DNA from: JALNZU01 sp964463695
GTDB lineage: Bacteria > Bacteroidota > Bacteroidia > Bacteroidales > F082
Direction: 5' to 3'
DNA: 64,000 nt
Assembly: GCA_964463695.1 (NCBI GenBank)
Contig: CAYXCZ010000010.1
Location: 53,123 to 117,122 of the forward strand
Position 1 is the stretch's first letter; every line of letters starts with the position of its first letter. A program made the position numbers and the translations under genes. Shown here one piece after another: positions 53,517-62,906 of the stretch. The notes below the pieces were generated by a model, which saw only the letters and a program-made list of their open reading frames with translations, was not told the DNA's origin and did no database searches.

Positions 53517-55610
53517 TTATTTCAGCCAGCGGTCAAGCCAATTGAAGAAGGTTCGCTGCCAGAGAACGCCATTCTGTGGTTTTAATACCCAATGGTTTTC
53601 GTTTGGAAAATAAAGGTATTCAGCTGGAACTCCTTTTAATATAGCTGCGTTATAAGCAGCCATGCCTTGTGAAGCAACAATACGGTAATCGAGCTCACTA
53701 TGGATAACGAGCAATGGGGTGTCCCAGTTTTGAACAAACTTATGGGGTGAATTTGCATAGGACCATTGAGCAACTTTATTGTTTTTATCCCAGAAAGGAC
53801 CACCTAAATCCCAATTGGCAAACCACATTTCTTCTGTTTCGAGGTATTGTTGCTCGAGGTTGAACATACCGTTATGAGCGATGAAAGCTTTGAACCTTTT
53901 GTTATGATTTCCTGCCATCCAATACACTGAAAATCCGCCATATGATGCTCCTACTGCTCCTAACTTTTCGGCATCCACATAGGGTTCTTTCGAAACGGCA
54001 TCGATAGCACTGAAATAGTCTTTCATATTTTGTCCGCCATAATCACCACTGATTTGCTCGAGCCATTCCTGACCAAAACCTGGAAGTCCGCGCCTGTTGG
54101 GGGCAACAATGATATAATCGTTGGCCGCCATCATCTGGAAGTTCCAGCGAAATGACCAAAACTGACTAACTGTACTTTGCGGTCCTCCCTGACAGTAAAG
54201 TAACGCAGGATACTTTTTAGCAGGATCGAAATGTGGAGGATAAATCACCCAAACCAACATCTGCTTGCCATCGGTTGTTGGAACCCATCGTTCTTCAACT
54301 TTTCCGAGTGCTAGTTTATTCAGCATTTCACTGTTGATTGAAGTAATTTGATTCTGAACTCCGGTGCTTTCATCAATAGCGACCAATTCTACCGGCGATG
54401 ACATCGACATCCGGGTACCGACGAGACTATTTCCGGCAACCATTACACTGTTGTAGCTATGTACACCCTCGGTTATTTTCTTGATCTCTTTTGTACTCAA
54501 AGTATAGGAATAAACCTGATCGAGTGCATGCCAATTGCTTACGAAATAGATCTTTGAACCATCATTAGACCAGGCAAGACTTTGAACATTCTGATCGAAT
54601 TTTTCAGTAAGATATTGTTTATCACCTGTTTTGGTATCAAGTAAATAAAGTCTTATTTTATCAGCTTCATAACCATCACGCTCCATACTTTCCCAGACTA
54701 AAAAATTGCCATCAGGAGAAAAAACAGGGTTCATATCATATCCCATCATACCACTCGTAAGGTTGATTGTAGCTTGTGTTTCCAGGTCGTACTGATACAC
54801 ATCAGAATTGGTCGAAAGGCTATAATCTTTCCCTTTTTTCTTTCTGCTGGTATAAACAATACTTTTGCTGTCGGGACTCCATGTAATTTGTTCCATACCG
54901 CCAAAAGGCCCAACCGGCGATTCCCACTCTTCGCCCTCCATGATATCTTTTGAATTGCTCAGTTGTTTTCCATCGTACTCAGCAACAAAAATATGTGAAA
55001 AAGCATCAACCCAATGATCCCAATGACGGTACATAAGGTCGTTGTTCAAACGTCCGGTCGTTTTTGGAAGATCAGGATGCAGTTCTTTCACCAGTGATTT
55101 TTTCTCTATTTCTGAAAGGTACAAGAGCTTTTTCTGATCAGGAGAATAGGCAAAACCACCTATTCCTTGATCAATATTACTGATCTGAACTTTCTCAGTC
55201 CCGTCAGGATTCATCTCCCACAGCTGCATACTGCCACTTTCGGCACTCATGTATGCAATTTTTTTACCATCAGGACGCCAGCGAGGGTTGTATTCACCTC
55301 CTGCAGTAAATGTAATGCGTTTAAAATCAGTGCCATCATGACGCATTGTATAGAGTTCAGAATTGCCCTTGTTTTCTTCCAAATCATAATAGGTGATCGA
55401 AAATAACAAGGTTTGTTGATCAGGTGAAACAGCTACTTCGCCAAGTCGTCCCATCGACCACAACAATTCAGCTGTAAGACGATCGCTGGTCATTGTCAAC
55501 TCCTTAGGACCAATAACAACCGGTTCATCTTTGGTTTGAACTACTTCATTTTTACATGATACGGTGCTCATTAGCAGCATCAATGCAATGGGATAAAGGA
55601 TTTTTTTCAT
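53517..55610 (-). CDS. S9-family prolyl-oligopeptidase-type lipoprotein peptidase
   Basis: 697 residues. The lipoprotein signal ends in TVSC (lipidation Cys19). Residues about 60-420 form a WD40-like/TolB-type beta-propeller with repeats such as WSPDSKSIVYTS and FSPDGNFLVWES. The C-terminal alpha/beta-hydrolase domain has the triad Ser556 (GASYGGF), Asp641 (SELDYR) and His673 (NENHW). It most likely cleaves small peptides (dipeptidyl- or acylaminoacyl-peptidase type) in the periplasm or at the outer membrane. The gene is monocistronic with its own terminator. Confidence 0.9.
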   Translation of the reverse strand: MKKILYPIALMLLMSTVSCKNEVVQTKDEPVVIGPKELTMTSDRLTAELLWSMGRLGEVAVSPDQQTLLFSITYYDLEENKGNSELYTMRHDGTDFKRITFTAGGEYNPRWRPDGKKIAYMSAESGSMQLWEMNPDGTEKVQISNIDQGIGGFAYSPDQKKLLYLSEIEKKSLVKELHPDLPKTTGRLNNDLMYRHWDHWVDAFSHIFVAEYDGKQLSNSKDIMEGEEWESPVGPFGGMEQITWSPDSKSIVYTSRKKKGKDYSLSTNSDVYQYDLETQATINLTSGMMGYDMNPVFSPDGNFLVWESMERDGYEADKIRLYLLDTKTGDKQYLTEKFDQNVQSLAWSNDGSKIYFVSNWHALDQVYSYTLSTKEIKKITEGVHSYNSVMVAGNSLVGTRMSMSSPVELVAIDESTGVQNQITSINSEMLNKLALGKVEERWVPTTDGKQMLVWVIYPPHFDPAKKYPALLYCQGGPQSTVSQFWSFRWNFQMMAANDYIIVAPNRRGLPGFGQEWLEQISGDYGGQNMKDYFSAIDAVSKEPYVDAEKLGAVGASYGGFSVYWMAGNHNKRFKAFIAHNGMFNLEQQYLETEEMWFANWDLGGPFWDKNNKVAQWSYANSPHKFVQNWDTPLLVIHSELDYRIVASQGMAAYNAAILKGVPAEYLYFPNENHWVLKPQNGVLWQRTFFNWLDRWLK

Positions 55611-55726
55611 GTGTTGATATCTTTCGTTTTGAACCGACTAAATTAGAATTTTTTTCGCTTCTACTGGTAAACAACTGCTATTTAAGCGTTTTCTTTTTTT
55701 TGTGTTTCAGACTTTCTTGTAGAATC

Positions 55727-58402
55727 TTAAAGTCCTGCTGAAAGATTCATATCGCCGGCAACTCCGAAATAAATGTTAAAAAAATGAGCCCCTTCCGATA
55801 AAGCAGAAAAGGTTGTTTCGTAATAAATTGTTGTTGCAGGAGCTTCAGCAGAAAAATTCCCAAATGGTGTAAATATCAACTCAGGTGAATCCGGAAAAAT
55901 GCTATCAGTGAGGCTGTTATCAAAATTACCTCCAATTATAAAATTGTGCCTTCCTCCGGGAAAAGGCGACATACCCGGAAAGCCAATTGATCTGTATGCC
56001 AATATCAAGGCATCCAAAGCTGTCAGGCTGCCATTATTGTTAATATCAGCTAGTTGTGAAACAAAAAAGTCAGGATTTGTTGCGTCGCCAATCCATGGCA
56101 GCTGCTCCACAACAGGACTTTCAACTACCAGATAACTGATAATGAGCGCATCCAAAGCTGAAACCCCAGTCCAGCTGTTCCACAACCATGTGTCGGACAG
56201 AAGCCCGCTTTGGCTACTTTCCCACAAACGTAGCTTGAAAATCTGGTGCACCGCCAGGGAATCAACAGAAAAAACAAAAGAGTTTTCAATCTGCTCAGGG
56301 CTAATCACTTCGGTTACAGCCACATTCTGACTATCAAATAATTGCACTTTCAAAGCGTGAGCCTCAATTGGAAGAGGAGTTGCATTCTGATTAAAAAAAC
56401 GAAACATTCCGGTCAATCTAACTTTTTTGTTGCCTGTCGTTCGGATAAAAACAGGCCGTTCGGTAACCCGAAAACGTACTTTTCCTGATTGAATTGGCAA
56501 AAGTGATTCAACCCCGAGGGATTGACCATTTGTAGGAAGAATCATTTTCACCGAACTGGAGACTCCAACATTTAATTCAAAATTTTGGACGATAGTGTTA
56601 TTGGAAGTGGGACACCATACTGCATAAACTATTGTGTCTGAAGTTACAGAAGTGAATTTATATGCATTTACCGCTGAGTTTCCGGTTGCAATCTCACTAC
56701 TAAAACGTGTATTCTCAAGCTGTTTGCTCATGGTGTTCACATAAAACCACGATTTTTTTGGCTGATGTCCATTCCAAATTTCATTCGTGAGTCCCGAACT
56801 GTTGTATTTGTTCGGGTCAAGAGCATTTGCATCACGAAGCATAAAAACAAAAGCCTTATCAATACCAGCTGCTGCTGCTTCCAGAAATGATCTCATAATC
56901 CACTGACCCTGAACTTCATAAATATCGTTAGTATCAATAGCTACAGCTGCCTGAACACTTTCAGGTTGTGTGTCATATCCAAATTCTGATAACCAAATTT
57001 CTTTTCCAGGAAGAAATGTATTACGGTATTCGACTATGGTTTTCAGCTTTAGTTTAAGGTTATCTGCTTCAGGACTGATACCATGGGTTCCGTTTTCTGA
57101 ATAATGATGAAAATTCAAAACATCTGAAGGAAAACCATTCTGCCGGTTAAAATCACTCCACAACTTCATGCAACGGACATATTCCAAATTAAGACTAGCC
57201 AAACCACCCATCACCATTTTTACCTGAGGATCAGCAACTTTCATTCCTTTTGTTGCGCCAAGCGCTCCGTTGTGTCCATCGTAATCAGCACTACACATTG
57301 TAGCAAACTCATCGGGTGTGAAATAACCTCCTCTTGTAAACCACCATTTATCGGGTTCATTCCAGTTTTCAATATAGTTGATAAGAGATGTACCACTTTT
57401 GGGTTGCTGATCAGCTTTGAGTTTTAACAAGGAAGCATTAACAGGCGTTTTGCCATAACGTGCAGCGAACTGAAACATATAATCAGCATGTTCGATGTAG
57501 GAAAAAGGAAGCAATGGGTTTTCACCTAAGCTCAATGGTTTATGCTGCGTTAATGAGTCATCGAAACCAGTAATGTAAGGTGCTGCACCCTGAAGATCGG
57601 GACTCACTATCAGCTTATTAGACGTCAAATCAGTGTAAAAATCATCGAAATAAAAACCCCAGCCAGGTCCGCTTACCCAACTTGGATTCCATGCATATTG
57701 ATTATTGGGATAGCCGGGATAATCAGTAGTAGTATTTCCTTCGTCCCAACCCCAGTTATGGTACTCTCTCACATTTCCAACGCAACTCAATTTATCGATT
57801 GGATCATTTATAAACCCATTTACTCCCATAAAATGTTGCATCAAAGGCGAAATATGCTGAACAGGTAATGGTGGTTCAGATGATTGTCCAACCGGAGTTC
57901 CATAAACAACAATTTCAGCAACACGAGTTGAAGGTCCCGGAATCCGAAACATTAAAAAACGTGACGTGGTGGTTATGGGAAGCTCGCGCCAACTATTATA
58001 TGTATTTAATAAAATACTTGCTTTCTTGACCCAGCTTGCAGGAGTGCCGGTAAAAACATGTAAGCTATCGCTGTCATTCACATCAAACAACCATAAAGAG
58101 CTGATTGAATACGCTTTACCAAGATCAAGAACAATCATCGCAGGGTAATAAATATCGGCATTGATCCATCCCGGAGAAAAAACTGTCACAGGCTGCCCTG
58201 AATTTCCCGAAGCAGGATCATTTGCAAGTTGTTGTTCGTCGACCCAAAGTGAGGCATCCCCTTTTGTACTGAAATTATAAAACATCGAAGCATCCAGATT
58301 TATTTTCTGCTGCGTAAATGCCTCTTTACCAACAAAAAACAGGAATAGTATCATTACTAACCTGTTTGTGTTGCTGAACGAAAATATGTTTGTATTTTTC
58401 AT
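55727..58402 (-). CDS. Secreted glycosidase-like protein with dockerin-like repeats
   Basis: 891 residues from the ATG at 58402. After the signal peptide there is a carbohydrate-binding, discoidin-like domain (about 30-165). A TIM-barrel-like region with candidate acid/base Glu349 in ENWNEP and candidate nucleophile Glu473 in IWLSEFGYD suggests a clan GH-A type glycoside hydrolase. The C-terminal part has two related segments, GVSALDALIISY near 745 and DINNNGSLTALDALILAYRS at 786-805. The second is a dockerin/EF-hand pattern. The sequence ends GDMNLSAGL, without a type IX sorting domain. The start is fixed by a 4 bp overlap with the upstream small gene. Substrate unknown. Confidence 0.75.
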   Translation of the reverse strand: MKNTNIFSFSNTNRLVMILFLFFVGKEAFTQQKINLDASMFYNFSTKGDASLWVDEQQLANDPASGNSGQPVTVFSPGWINADIYYPAMIVLDLGKAYSISSLWLFDVNDSDSLHVFTGTPASWVKKASILLNTYNSWRELPITTTSRFLMFRIPGPSTRVAEIVVYGTPVGQSSEPPLPVQHISPLMQHFMGVNGFINDPIDKLSCVGNVREYHNWGWDEGNTTTDYPGYPNNQYAWNPSWVSGPGWGFYFDDFYTDLTSNKLIVSPDLQGAAPYITGFDDSLTQHKPLSLGENPLLPFSYIEHADYMFQFAARYGKTPVNASLLKLKADQQPKSGTSLINYIENWNEPDKWWFTRGGYFTPDEFATMCSADYDGHNGALGATKGMKVADPQVKMVMGGLASLNLEYVRCMKLWSDFNRQNGFPSDVLNFHHYSENGTHGISPEADNLKLKLKTIVEYRNTFLPGKEIWLSEFGYDTQPESVQAAVAIDTNDIYEVQGQWIMRSFLEAAAAGIDKAFVFMLRDANALDPNKYNSSGLTNEIWNGHQPKKSWFYVNTMSKQLENTRFSSEIATGNSAVNAYKFTSVTSDTIVYAVWCPTSNNTIVQNFELNVGVSSSVKMILPTNGQSLGVESLLPIQSGKVRFRVTERPVFIRTTGNKKVRLTGMFRFFNQNATPLPIEAHALKVQLFDSQNVAVTEVISPEQIENSFVFSVDSLAVHQIFKLRLWESSQSGLLSDTWLWNSWTGVSALDALIISYLVVESPVVEQLPWIGDATNPDFFVSQLADINNNGSLTALDALILAYRSIGFPGMSPFPGGRHNFIIGGNFDNSLTDSIFPDSPELIFTPFGNFSAEAPATTIYYETTFSALSEGAHFFNIYFGVAGDMNLSAGL

Positions 58403-58548
58403 TTCTTGTTGATTATTAATGCGGCCAAAACCCCTGGAATCCAACCAGCTATTGTGAGCAGAAATACGATCAACACTGATCCACAACCTTTGTCAACCAC
58501 AGCAAGTGGCGGAAACAAAATGCATATTAAAACTCTCAAAAGTGACAT
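58399..58548 (-). CDS. Small Pmp3/YqaE-family membrane protein
   Basis: A 49-residue gene too short for most gene finders. It starts at 58548 and its TGA (58401-58399) overlaps the ATG of the glycosidase-like gene, which shows translational coupling. The sequence has two hydrophobic helices with the family motif ILFPPLAVV in the first and FLLTIAGWIPGVLAAL in the second. This is the Pmp3/UPF0057 pattern, implicated in membrane potential and salt stress. The Asp and Lys after the first helix (VVDKGCGS) occupy the usual loop. The pairing with a secreted glycosidase is unusual. Confidence 0.88.
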   Translation of the reverse strand: MSLLRVLICILFPPLAVVDKGCGSVLIVFLLTIAGWIPGVLAALIINKK

Positions 58549-58768
58549 ATAGCTTGAAAAGATAAAGTTTAAACCTGTTTTATTTCCCTAAAAACTACTG
58601 ATACAGCAATTGTTTAAAAATATTTGAAGGTATTATGCTGTATCCCAATGGACTTTAATATCCATTTTCATTACCAAATTATTGTGTAAAGTTAAGCTTT
58701 TATTGCTAATTTCGTCAACTGATATCAATCTAAACTCAAAAATGGCTTTTTAAATACTGTTTAAATAT

Positions 58769-59770
58769 ATGAAATACAGATTATTACTATTAATAGGATG
58801 GTTATCCATCACACAATTAAACTCTCAAGACACCTTCTCGATTGTTGCTGTTGATACCATTACAGGCGAAGTTGGTAGTGCCGGCGCAAGTTGCATCGAT
58901 AATAGTGCTATTGCAGGTGGCGCAAAAATTATCAGTGATATTTTGCCAGGCAGAGGAGCTATACATACCCAATCTTACTGGTTGGCCTCCAATCAGGTTA
59001 ATGCCCATAACCGCATGGTAGCAGGTGATTCACCACAACAGATTATTGATTGGCTTGTGGCAAATGATGCGCAAAATTTACCCGGGAGACGGCAATATGG
59101 TATTGTTGATATGGATCCTTTCGGAAGTCCCCGCTCAGCAGCTTATACCGGAGCTACAAGCATGGACTGGAAAGGCCACATCACAGGCCGTAATTATGCA
59201 ATTCAAGGAAATATCCTGCTAAACGAAGGCATAATTGATTCGATGGAAGTACGTTTTCTTCGGGCAGAAGGCACCTTATCTGATAAATTGATGGCTGCCT
59301 TGCAAGGTGCAAATGTTCCAGGAGCTGACTCACGCTGCCTCAGCGAAGGTGTTTCCTCTCTCTCTGCATTTATACGTATGGCTAAAATTACAAACCATCC
59401 TGATACCCTTTTTCTCGATTTGAATGTGCCCCAAGCTCCCTATGGTGTTGAACCAATTGATTCATTACAAGTTCTTTACGATAATTGGAAAATGATTACC
59501 TCACTGCCCAAAAATCAAAAGGAAAAAGCAGAAAAATGGGAAATATTTCCAAATCCGGCTGGTGATCTCCTCTACGTAAAGATCATTGCCAATGATGACC
59601 AATTTGATGAACTTTTAATTTCAGATCAAAATGGAAGTGAGCTAAAACGGGTTAAACGATCGAATTTTTCCAACGCAATCGACGTTAGCACATTCCGAAC
59701 AGGAACTTATATTATAACCATGATTAATTCTGACGGAGGTCAAACTTATAAAAAATTCATCAAAAATTAA
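58769..59770 (+). CDS. DUF1028 protein with type IX secretion sorting tail
   Basis: 333 residues. The signal ends near LNSQ. Residues 21-235 match DUF1028 (an Ntn-hydrolase-like family), beginning TFSIVAVDTITGEVGSAGASC. The C-terminal 80 residues form a type A type IX sorting domain: IFPNPAGDLLYV, then LLISDQNGSELKRV, then DVSTFRTGTYIITM and YKKFIKN. The protein is therefore exported across the outer membrane by the type IX system and probably attached to the surface. It directly precedes porQ. Activity unknown. Confidence 0.9.
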   Translation: MKYRLLLLIGWLSITQLNSQDTFSIVAVDTITGEVGSAGASCIDNSAIAGGAKIISDILPGRGAIHTQSYWLASNQVNAHNRMVAGDSPQQIIDWLVANDAQNLPGRRQYGIVDMDPFGSPRSAAYTGATSMDWKGHITGRNYAIQGNILLNEGIIDSMEVRFLRAEGTLSDKLMAALQGANVPGADSRCLSEGVSSLSAFIRMAKITNHPDTLFLDLNVPQAPYGVEPIDSLQVLYDNWKMITSLPKNQKEKAEKWEIFPNPAGDLLYVKIIANDDQFDELLISDQNGSELKRVKRSNFSNAIDVSTFRTGTYIITMINSDGGQTYKKFIKN

Positions 59771-59904
59771 ATCTGCAAATAGCTTACTTACAAACACCTA
59801 ACTCATTTCCAGCTGCATCTTCGAATTTATCATTCAATGCAGGTAATTCAACAACAATAAAAAGAGAGCATTCTACGTTCTCACGCAGATATCAAAAACA
59901 AGGC

Positions 59905-60969
59905 ATGCAAAAGAATAGATTTTTACCATTTTTAAGTGCATTTTTTCTTTTCACAATGTTTTTTTCCAGCACAGTGCTTCATGCACAGATCGGTGGAAGA
60001 GGCACTTACGACTTCCTTAACACTACCGTTTCGCCCAGAGTAGCTGCTCTTGGAGGCAGCGCGCTACCAATTGACGATAATGATATTCAGCTTACAGCTT
60101 TCAACCCTGCCCTTATCAATCCGGCAATGAATAATCAGCTAAGCCTTTCATATGTCGATTATTATGCTGATCTGGGTTTCAGCAGTGTTCAGTTTGGTAA
60201 AAAGATCGAAAATGTTGGGAATTTTGTGGCAAGTCTGCACTATTTCAATTACGGCAAATTTGAGTATGCGGATGAAACAGGTAACAGAGACAATACATTT
60301 GGAGCTTCTGATTATTCGCTGTCACTTGGCTGGGGAAGGCAACTTGATTCAAATTTTTCTATTGGTGCTAATGCCAAATTCATTGCTTCTCAATTTGAGA
60401 GTTACAACTCATTTGGTATTGCAGTTGATGTTGCCGGCACATACCTTAGTAAAAGTGGCTGGCTCTTTTCTTTGACAGCTCGAAACATTGGCTCTGAGCT
60501 CAAATCCTATCTTCCTGGCGACGCTTCGGCAATGCCGTTTTCGATGCAGCTTGGCGTGTCTAAACGATTGGATCATGTGCCTTTCAGACTTATTTTACTT
60601 TATGATCATATCCAAAAATGGGATCTAACTTACGAAGATCCTATCGACCTGAAAGGAAGAATTGATCCTATCACAGGTGTTAGGTCAGAGTTGAATGGTG
60701 CTGAAAAATTTGCAGATCAGTTTATGCGCCACATCATTTTAGGTGGAGAATTTTATATTGGTAAAGGTCTGACTCTCAGAGGTAGTTACAATTACAAAAG
60801 ACGACAGGAAATGCAGGTACCTGATAAGTTAGCTATGATTGGTTTTGCCTGGGGCGTTGGAATCAAAATTTCCAAATTCCAAATCAATTACGCCCGTTCA
60901 ACATTTCATGTGGTTGGATCACCAAATTACATTTCGATTGCAACTAATCTCGATAGTTTTAAGCGTTGA
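59905..60969 (+). CDS. porQ: Type IX secretion system protein PorQ
   Basis: 354 residues. The signal peptide ends at VLHAQ. The mature protein has the PorV/PorQ-like barrel signature GGRGTYDFLNTTVSPRVAALGG near 30-50 and a barrel-like C-terminus. PorQ belongs to the type IX outer-membrane complex and is thought to help with cell-surface attachment of cargo. The neighbouring DUF1028 gene encodes a cargo-type protein. Co-transcription with the DUF1028 gene is possible (134 bp gap). Confidence 0.88.
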   Translation: MQKNRFLPFLSAFFLFTMFFSSTVLHAQIGGRGTYDFLNTTVSPRVAALGGSALPIDDNDIQLTAFNPALINPAMNNQLSLSYVDYYADLGFSSVQFGKKIENVGNFVASLHYFNYGKFEYADETGNRDNTFGASDYSLSLGWGRQLDSNFSIGANAKFIASQFESYNSFGIAVDVAGTYLSKSGWLFSLTARNIGSELKSYLPGDASAMPFSMQLGVSKRLDHVPFRLILLYDHIQKWDLTYEDPIDLKGRIDPITGVRSELNGAEKFADQFMRHIILGGEFYIGKGLTLRGSYNYKRRQEMQVPDKLAMIGFAWGVGIKISKFQINYARSTFHVVGSPNYISIATNLDSFKR

Positions 60970-60999
60970 TTCAATCCTGACATGAATCGTTTATCTTTG
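60966..60999 (+). promoter_or_regulatory. Candidate promoter of recF-dciA
   Basis: TATCTTTG at 60992-60999 is an exact -7 match. The best upstream TTG (60966-60968) is 23 bp away, slightly long. The leader would be about 13 nt. Confidence 0.5.
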
Positions 61000-61018
61000 T
61001 AGCATAAACGAAAGGGTT

Positions 61019-62137
61019 ATGTTTCTTGAGCAATTAAAACTGACAGATTTTAAAAACTACTCCTCAGCTTCATTGAATTTTTCTGAAAAGATCAATTGTT
61101 TTATTGGCAACAACGGAGCTGGTAAAACAAATATCCTTGATGCCATTTATTATTTATCATTTTGTAAAAGTTATTTTAACCCTCTGGATCAGCAGAACAT
61201 ACGCCATCATTGCGATATTTTTGCTATTCATGGAAACTACCTTCGCAATGGCGACCACAATATGGTAAGTTGCATCCAAAAGAAACAACATAAAAAATCT
61301 TTCCGCTACAACAAAAAGGAATACGAGCGTTTGGCTGATCACATTGGCAAGATTCCACTTGTGATGATCTCACCTTACGACCGCGATCTGATCAATGAAG
61401 GCAGTGAAATACGCCGGAAATTTATTGATGGGGTGCTATCCCAGTTCGATCCTATTTATCTTGACACCTTGTTGCAGTACAATAAGATTCTTTTGCAGCG
61501 CAACACTTTGTTAAGACAGTTTGCTGAGTCGAATCGTCACGATCCCGGACTTGTTGAATTATGGGACAGTCAGTTAGCAAAATATGGTCAGGTTTTATAC
61601 GAGAAACGTCTTGATTTTTTAACTACCTTCACTCCTATTTTTCAGCACTATTATACCATAGTAGCAGGCTCAGAAGAAAAAGTTGAAATTATTTACGAAA
61701 GTAGTCTTTCTTCAACTTCACTTGCCGAAAGCTTGAAAGCGACATATGATCGCGACAGGCAGCTTCGTTATACAAGTGTTGGCACACATAAAGACGAACT
61801 GACATTTTTGATAAATGGCTTTCCGCTGAAAAAATTTGGTTCACAAGGACAGCAAAAATCCTTTGTGATTGCTATTAAGTTGGCACAATTCGATTTCACC
61901 AGAAACATCCTTGGTTTTAAACCTATATTACTTTTTGATGACATTTTCGACAAATTAGACGATCGCCGGGTGAGTCAGATCATTCAACTTGTTGGTGATG
62001 ATAGCTTTGGCCAGGTTTTTATTACTGACACGCAAGAGCAGCGCATTCGACGACTTTTTGAAGAGAGTGCCATCGATCACAAGATTTTTGAGGTTGTTTC
62101 GGGTGATGCTCAGCAAATTAACACTAGCCAGGCATGA
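61019..62137 (+). CDS. recF: DNA replication and repair protein RecF
   Basis: 372 residues. Walker A is GNNGAGKTNILDAIYYL (near 30), the ABC signature is SQGQQKSFVIAIKLAQ, and Walker B is LLFDDIFDKLD. RecF binds gapped DNA and helps load RecA at replication gaps. It is not next to dnaN or gyrB here; instead it overlaps a DUF721 gene by 4 bp. Confidence 0.94.
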   Translation: MFLEQLKLTDFKNYSSASLNFSEKINCFIGNNGAGKTNILDAIYYLSFCKSYFNPLDQQNIRHHCDIFAIHGNYLRNGDHNMVSCIQKKQHKKSFRYNKKEYERLADHIGKIPLVMISPYDRDLINEGSEIRRKFIDGVLSQFDPIYLDTLLQYNKILLQRNTLLRQFAESNRHDPGLVELWDSQLAKYGQVLYEKRLDFLTTFTPIFQHYYTIVAGSEEKVEIIYESSLSSTSLAESLKATYDRDRQLRYTSVGTHKDELTFLINGFPLKKFGSQGQQKSFVIAIKLAQFDFTRNILGFKPILLFDDIFDKLDDRRVSQIIQLVGDDSFGQVFITDTQEQRIRRLFEESAIDHKIFEVVSGDAQQINTSQA

Positions 62138-62424
62138 CCGATCCCAATCAACAACCATTAGGCAGCGCTATCGACGAGTTTCTGAAAACCTATAACCTTC
62201 AGGATCGAATTGATGGCATTCGTATTACTCAGGCATGGGAGCAAGTGGTTGGGGTAATGATTGCAAAACATACGACTGACTTGTTCGTTCAAAAAAAAAC
62301 ACTTTTTGTTTATCTTGACTCTCCGGCAATCCGCCACGAGCTGAGCTATGCCAAAACCCAAATCATCAAAAATCTTAACCAAGCAGTTGGTAAAGAAGTT
62401 ATTATTGAAATTGTTTTGAGGTAA
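62134..62424 (+). CDS. DUF721/DciA-family protein, probable helicase loader
   Basis: A 96-residue DUF721 protein: ITQAWEQVVGVMIAKHTTDLFVQKKTLFVYLDSPAIRHELSY covers the typical core. The DUF721 domain defines DciA, the DnaB-helicase loader/operator of many bacteria. In Bacteroidota it is often just downstream of recF, as in actinobacteria. The start overlaps the recF stop by 4 bp. The short length is at the small end for DciA, and loader activity is inferred from family only. Confidence 0.8.
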   Translation: MTDPNQQPLGSAIDEFLKTYNLQDRIDGIRITQAWEQVVGVMIAKHTTDLFVQKKTLFVYLDSPAIRHELSYAKTQIIKNLNQAVGKEVIIEIVLR

Positions 62425-62565
62425 ATATTACAAAGCGTTCATAGTATTTGCCACGTAATTATTTCTACAAAACTGATTTATATGTCTTGAAGCTGTTAAT
62501 ACGGCATTAGAAAAGTTTTCATAAAGCTAATTCACAAATAAATTCAATTCAATGCGATTTCACTA

Positions 62566-62596
62566 TTGACAAAAAATCATTTCATCCTTATATTTG
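62566..62596 (+). promoter_or_regulatory. Distal promoter of PAS sensor gene
   Basis: TTG 62566-62568, 20 bp, TATATTTG 62589-62596; exact -7 match, good spacing. Confidence 0.6.
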
Positions 62597-62743
62597 TCAT
62601 ATAATCAATATATTACAACTAATCATTATAAATATTTATTAAACTTTCATGAAATTCATAAGGAATATGATTCAGTTTTGAAACATTGTTTTTTATACGT
62701 ATTTTAACTTACTAACGCATACATACTTACGTATATCTATCTA

Positions 62744-62774
62744 TTGTAGGACATAACAAGGCTCGGTATTTTTG
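62744..62774 (+). promoter_or_regulatory. Proximal promoter of PAS sensor gene
   Basis: TTG 62744-62746, 20 bp, TATTTTTG 62767-62774; exact -7 match. A transcript start near 62781 would precede the small open frame by about 15 nt. Confidence 0.65.
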
Positions 62775-62795
62775 CAGACTATAAAAAACCCGAGT

Positions 62796-62906
62796 ATGAA
62801 ACAATACAGTAAAAACATTACGTGGCATTTTTTTCTGAAACAGTTTCATCAGAAAAACAATTCAAGCGTACGTGTAATTATTCATTTCAATTTTCAAATT
62901 GTTTAA
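62796..62906 (+). CDS. Small open reading frame in PAS gene leader
   Basis: A 36-codon frame (MKQYSKNITWHFFLKQ...), starting about 15 nt after the predicted start of transcription. It ends 39 nt before the PAS gene start and spans the hairpin at 62830-62857. It could be a regulatory upstream frame or a chance frame. The sequence resembles no family that I know. Confidence 0.35.
   Translation: MKQYSKNITWHFFLKQFHQKNNSSVRVIIHFNFQIV

Noticed and set aside
58403..58486. N-terminal extension of the glycosidase-like gene
   Set aside because: The segment is the other-frame reading of the Pmp3-like gene; the internal ATG overlapping that gene's stop and preceding the signal peptide is better.
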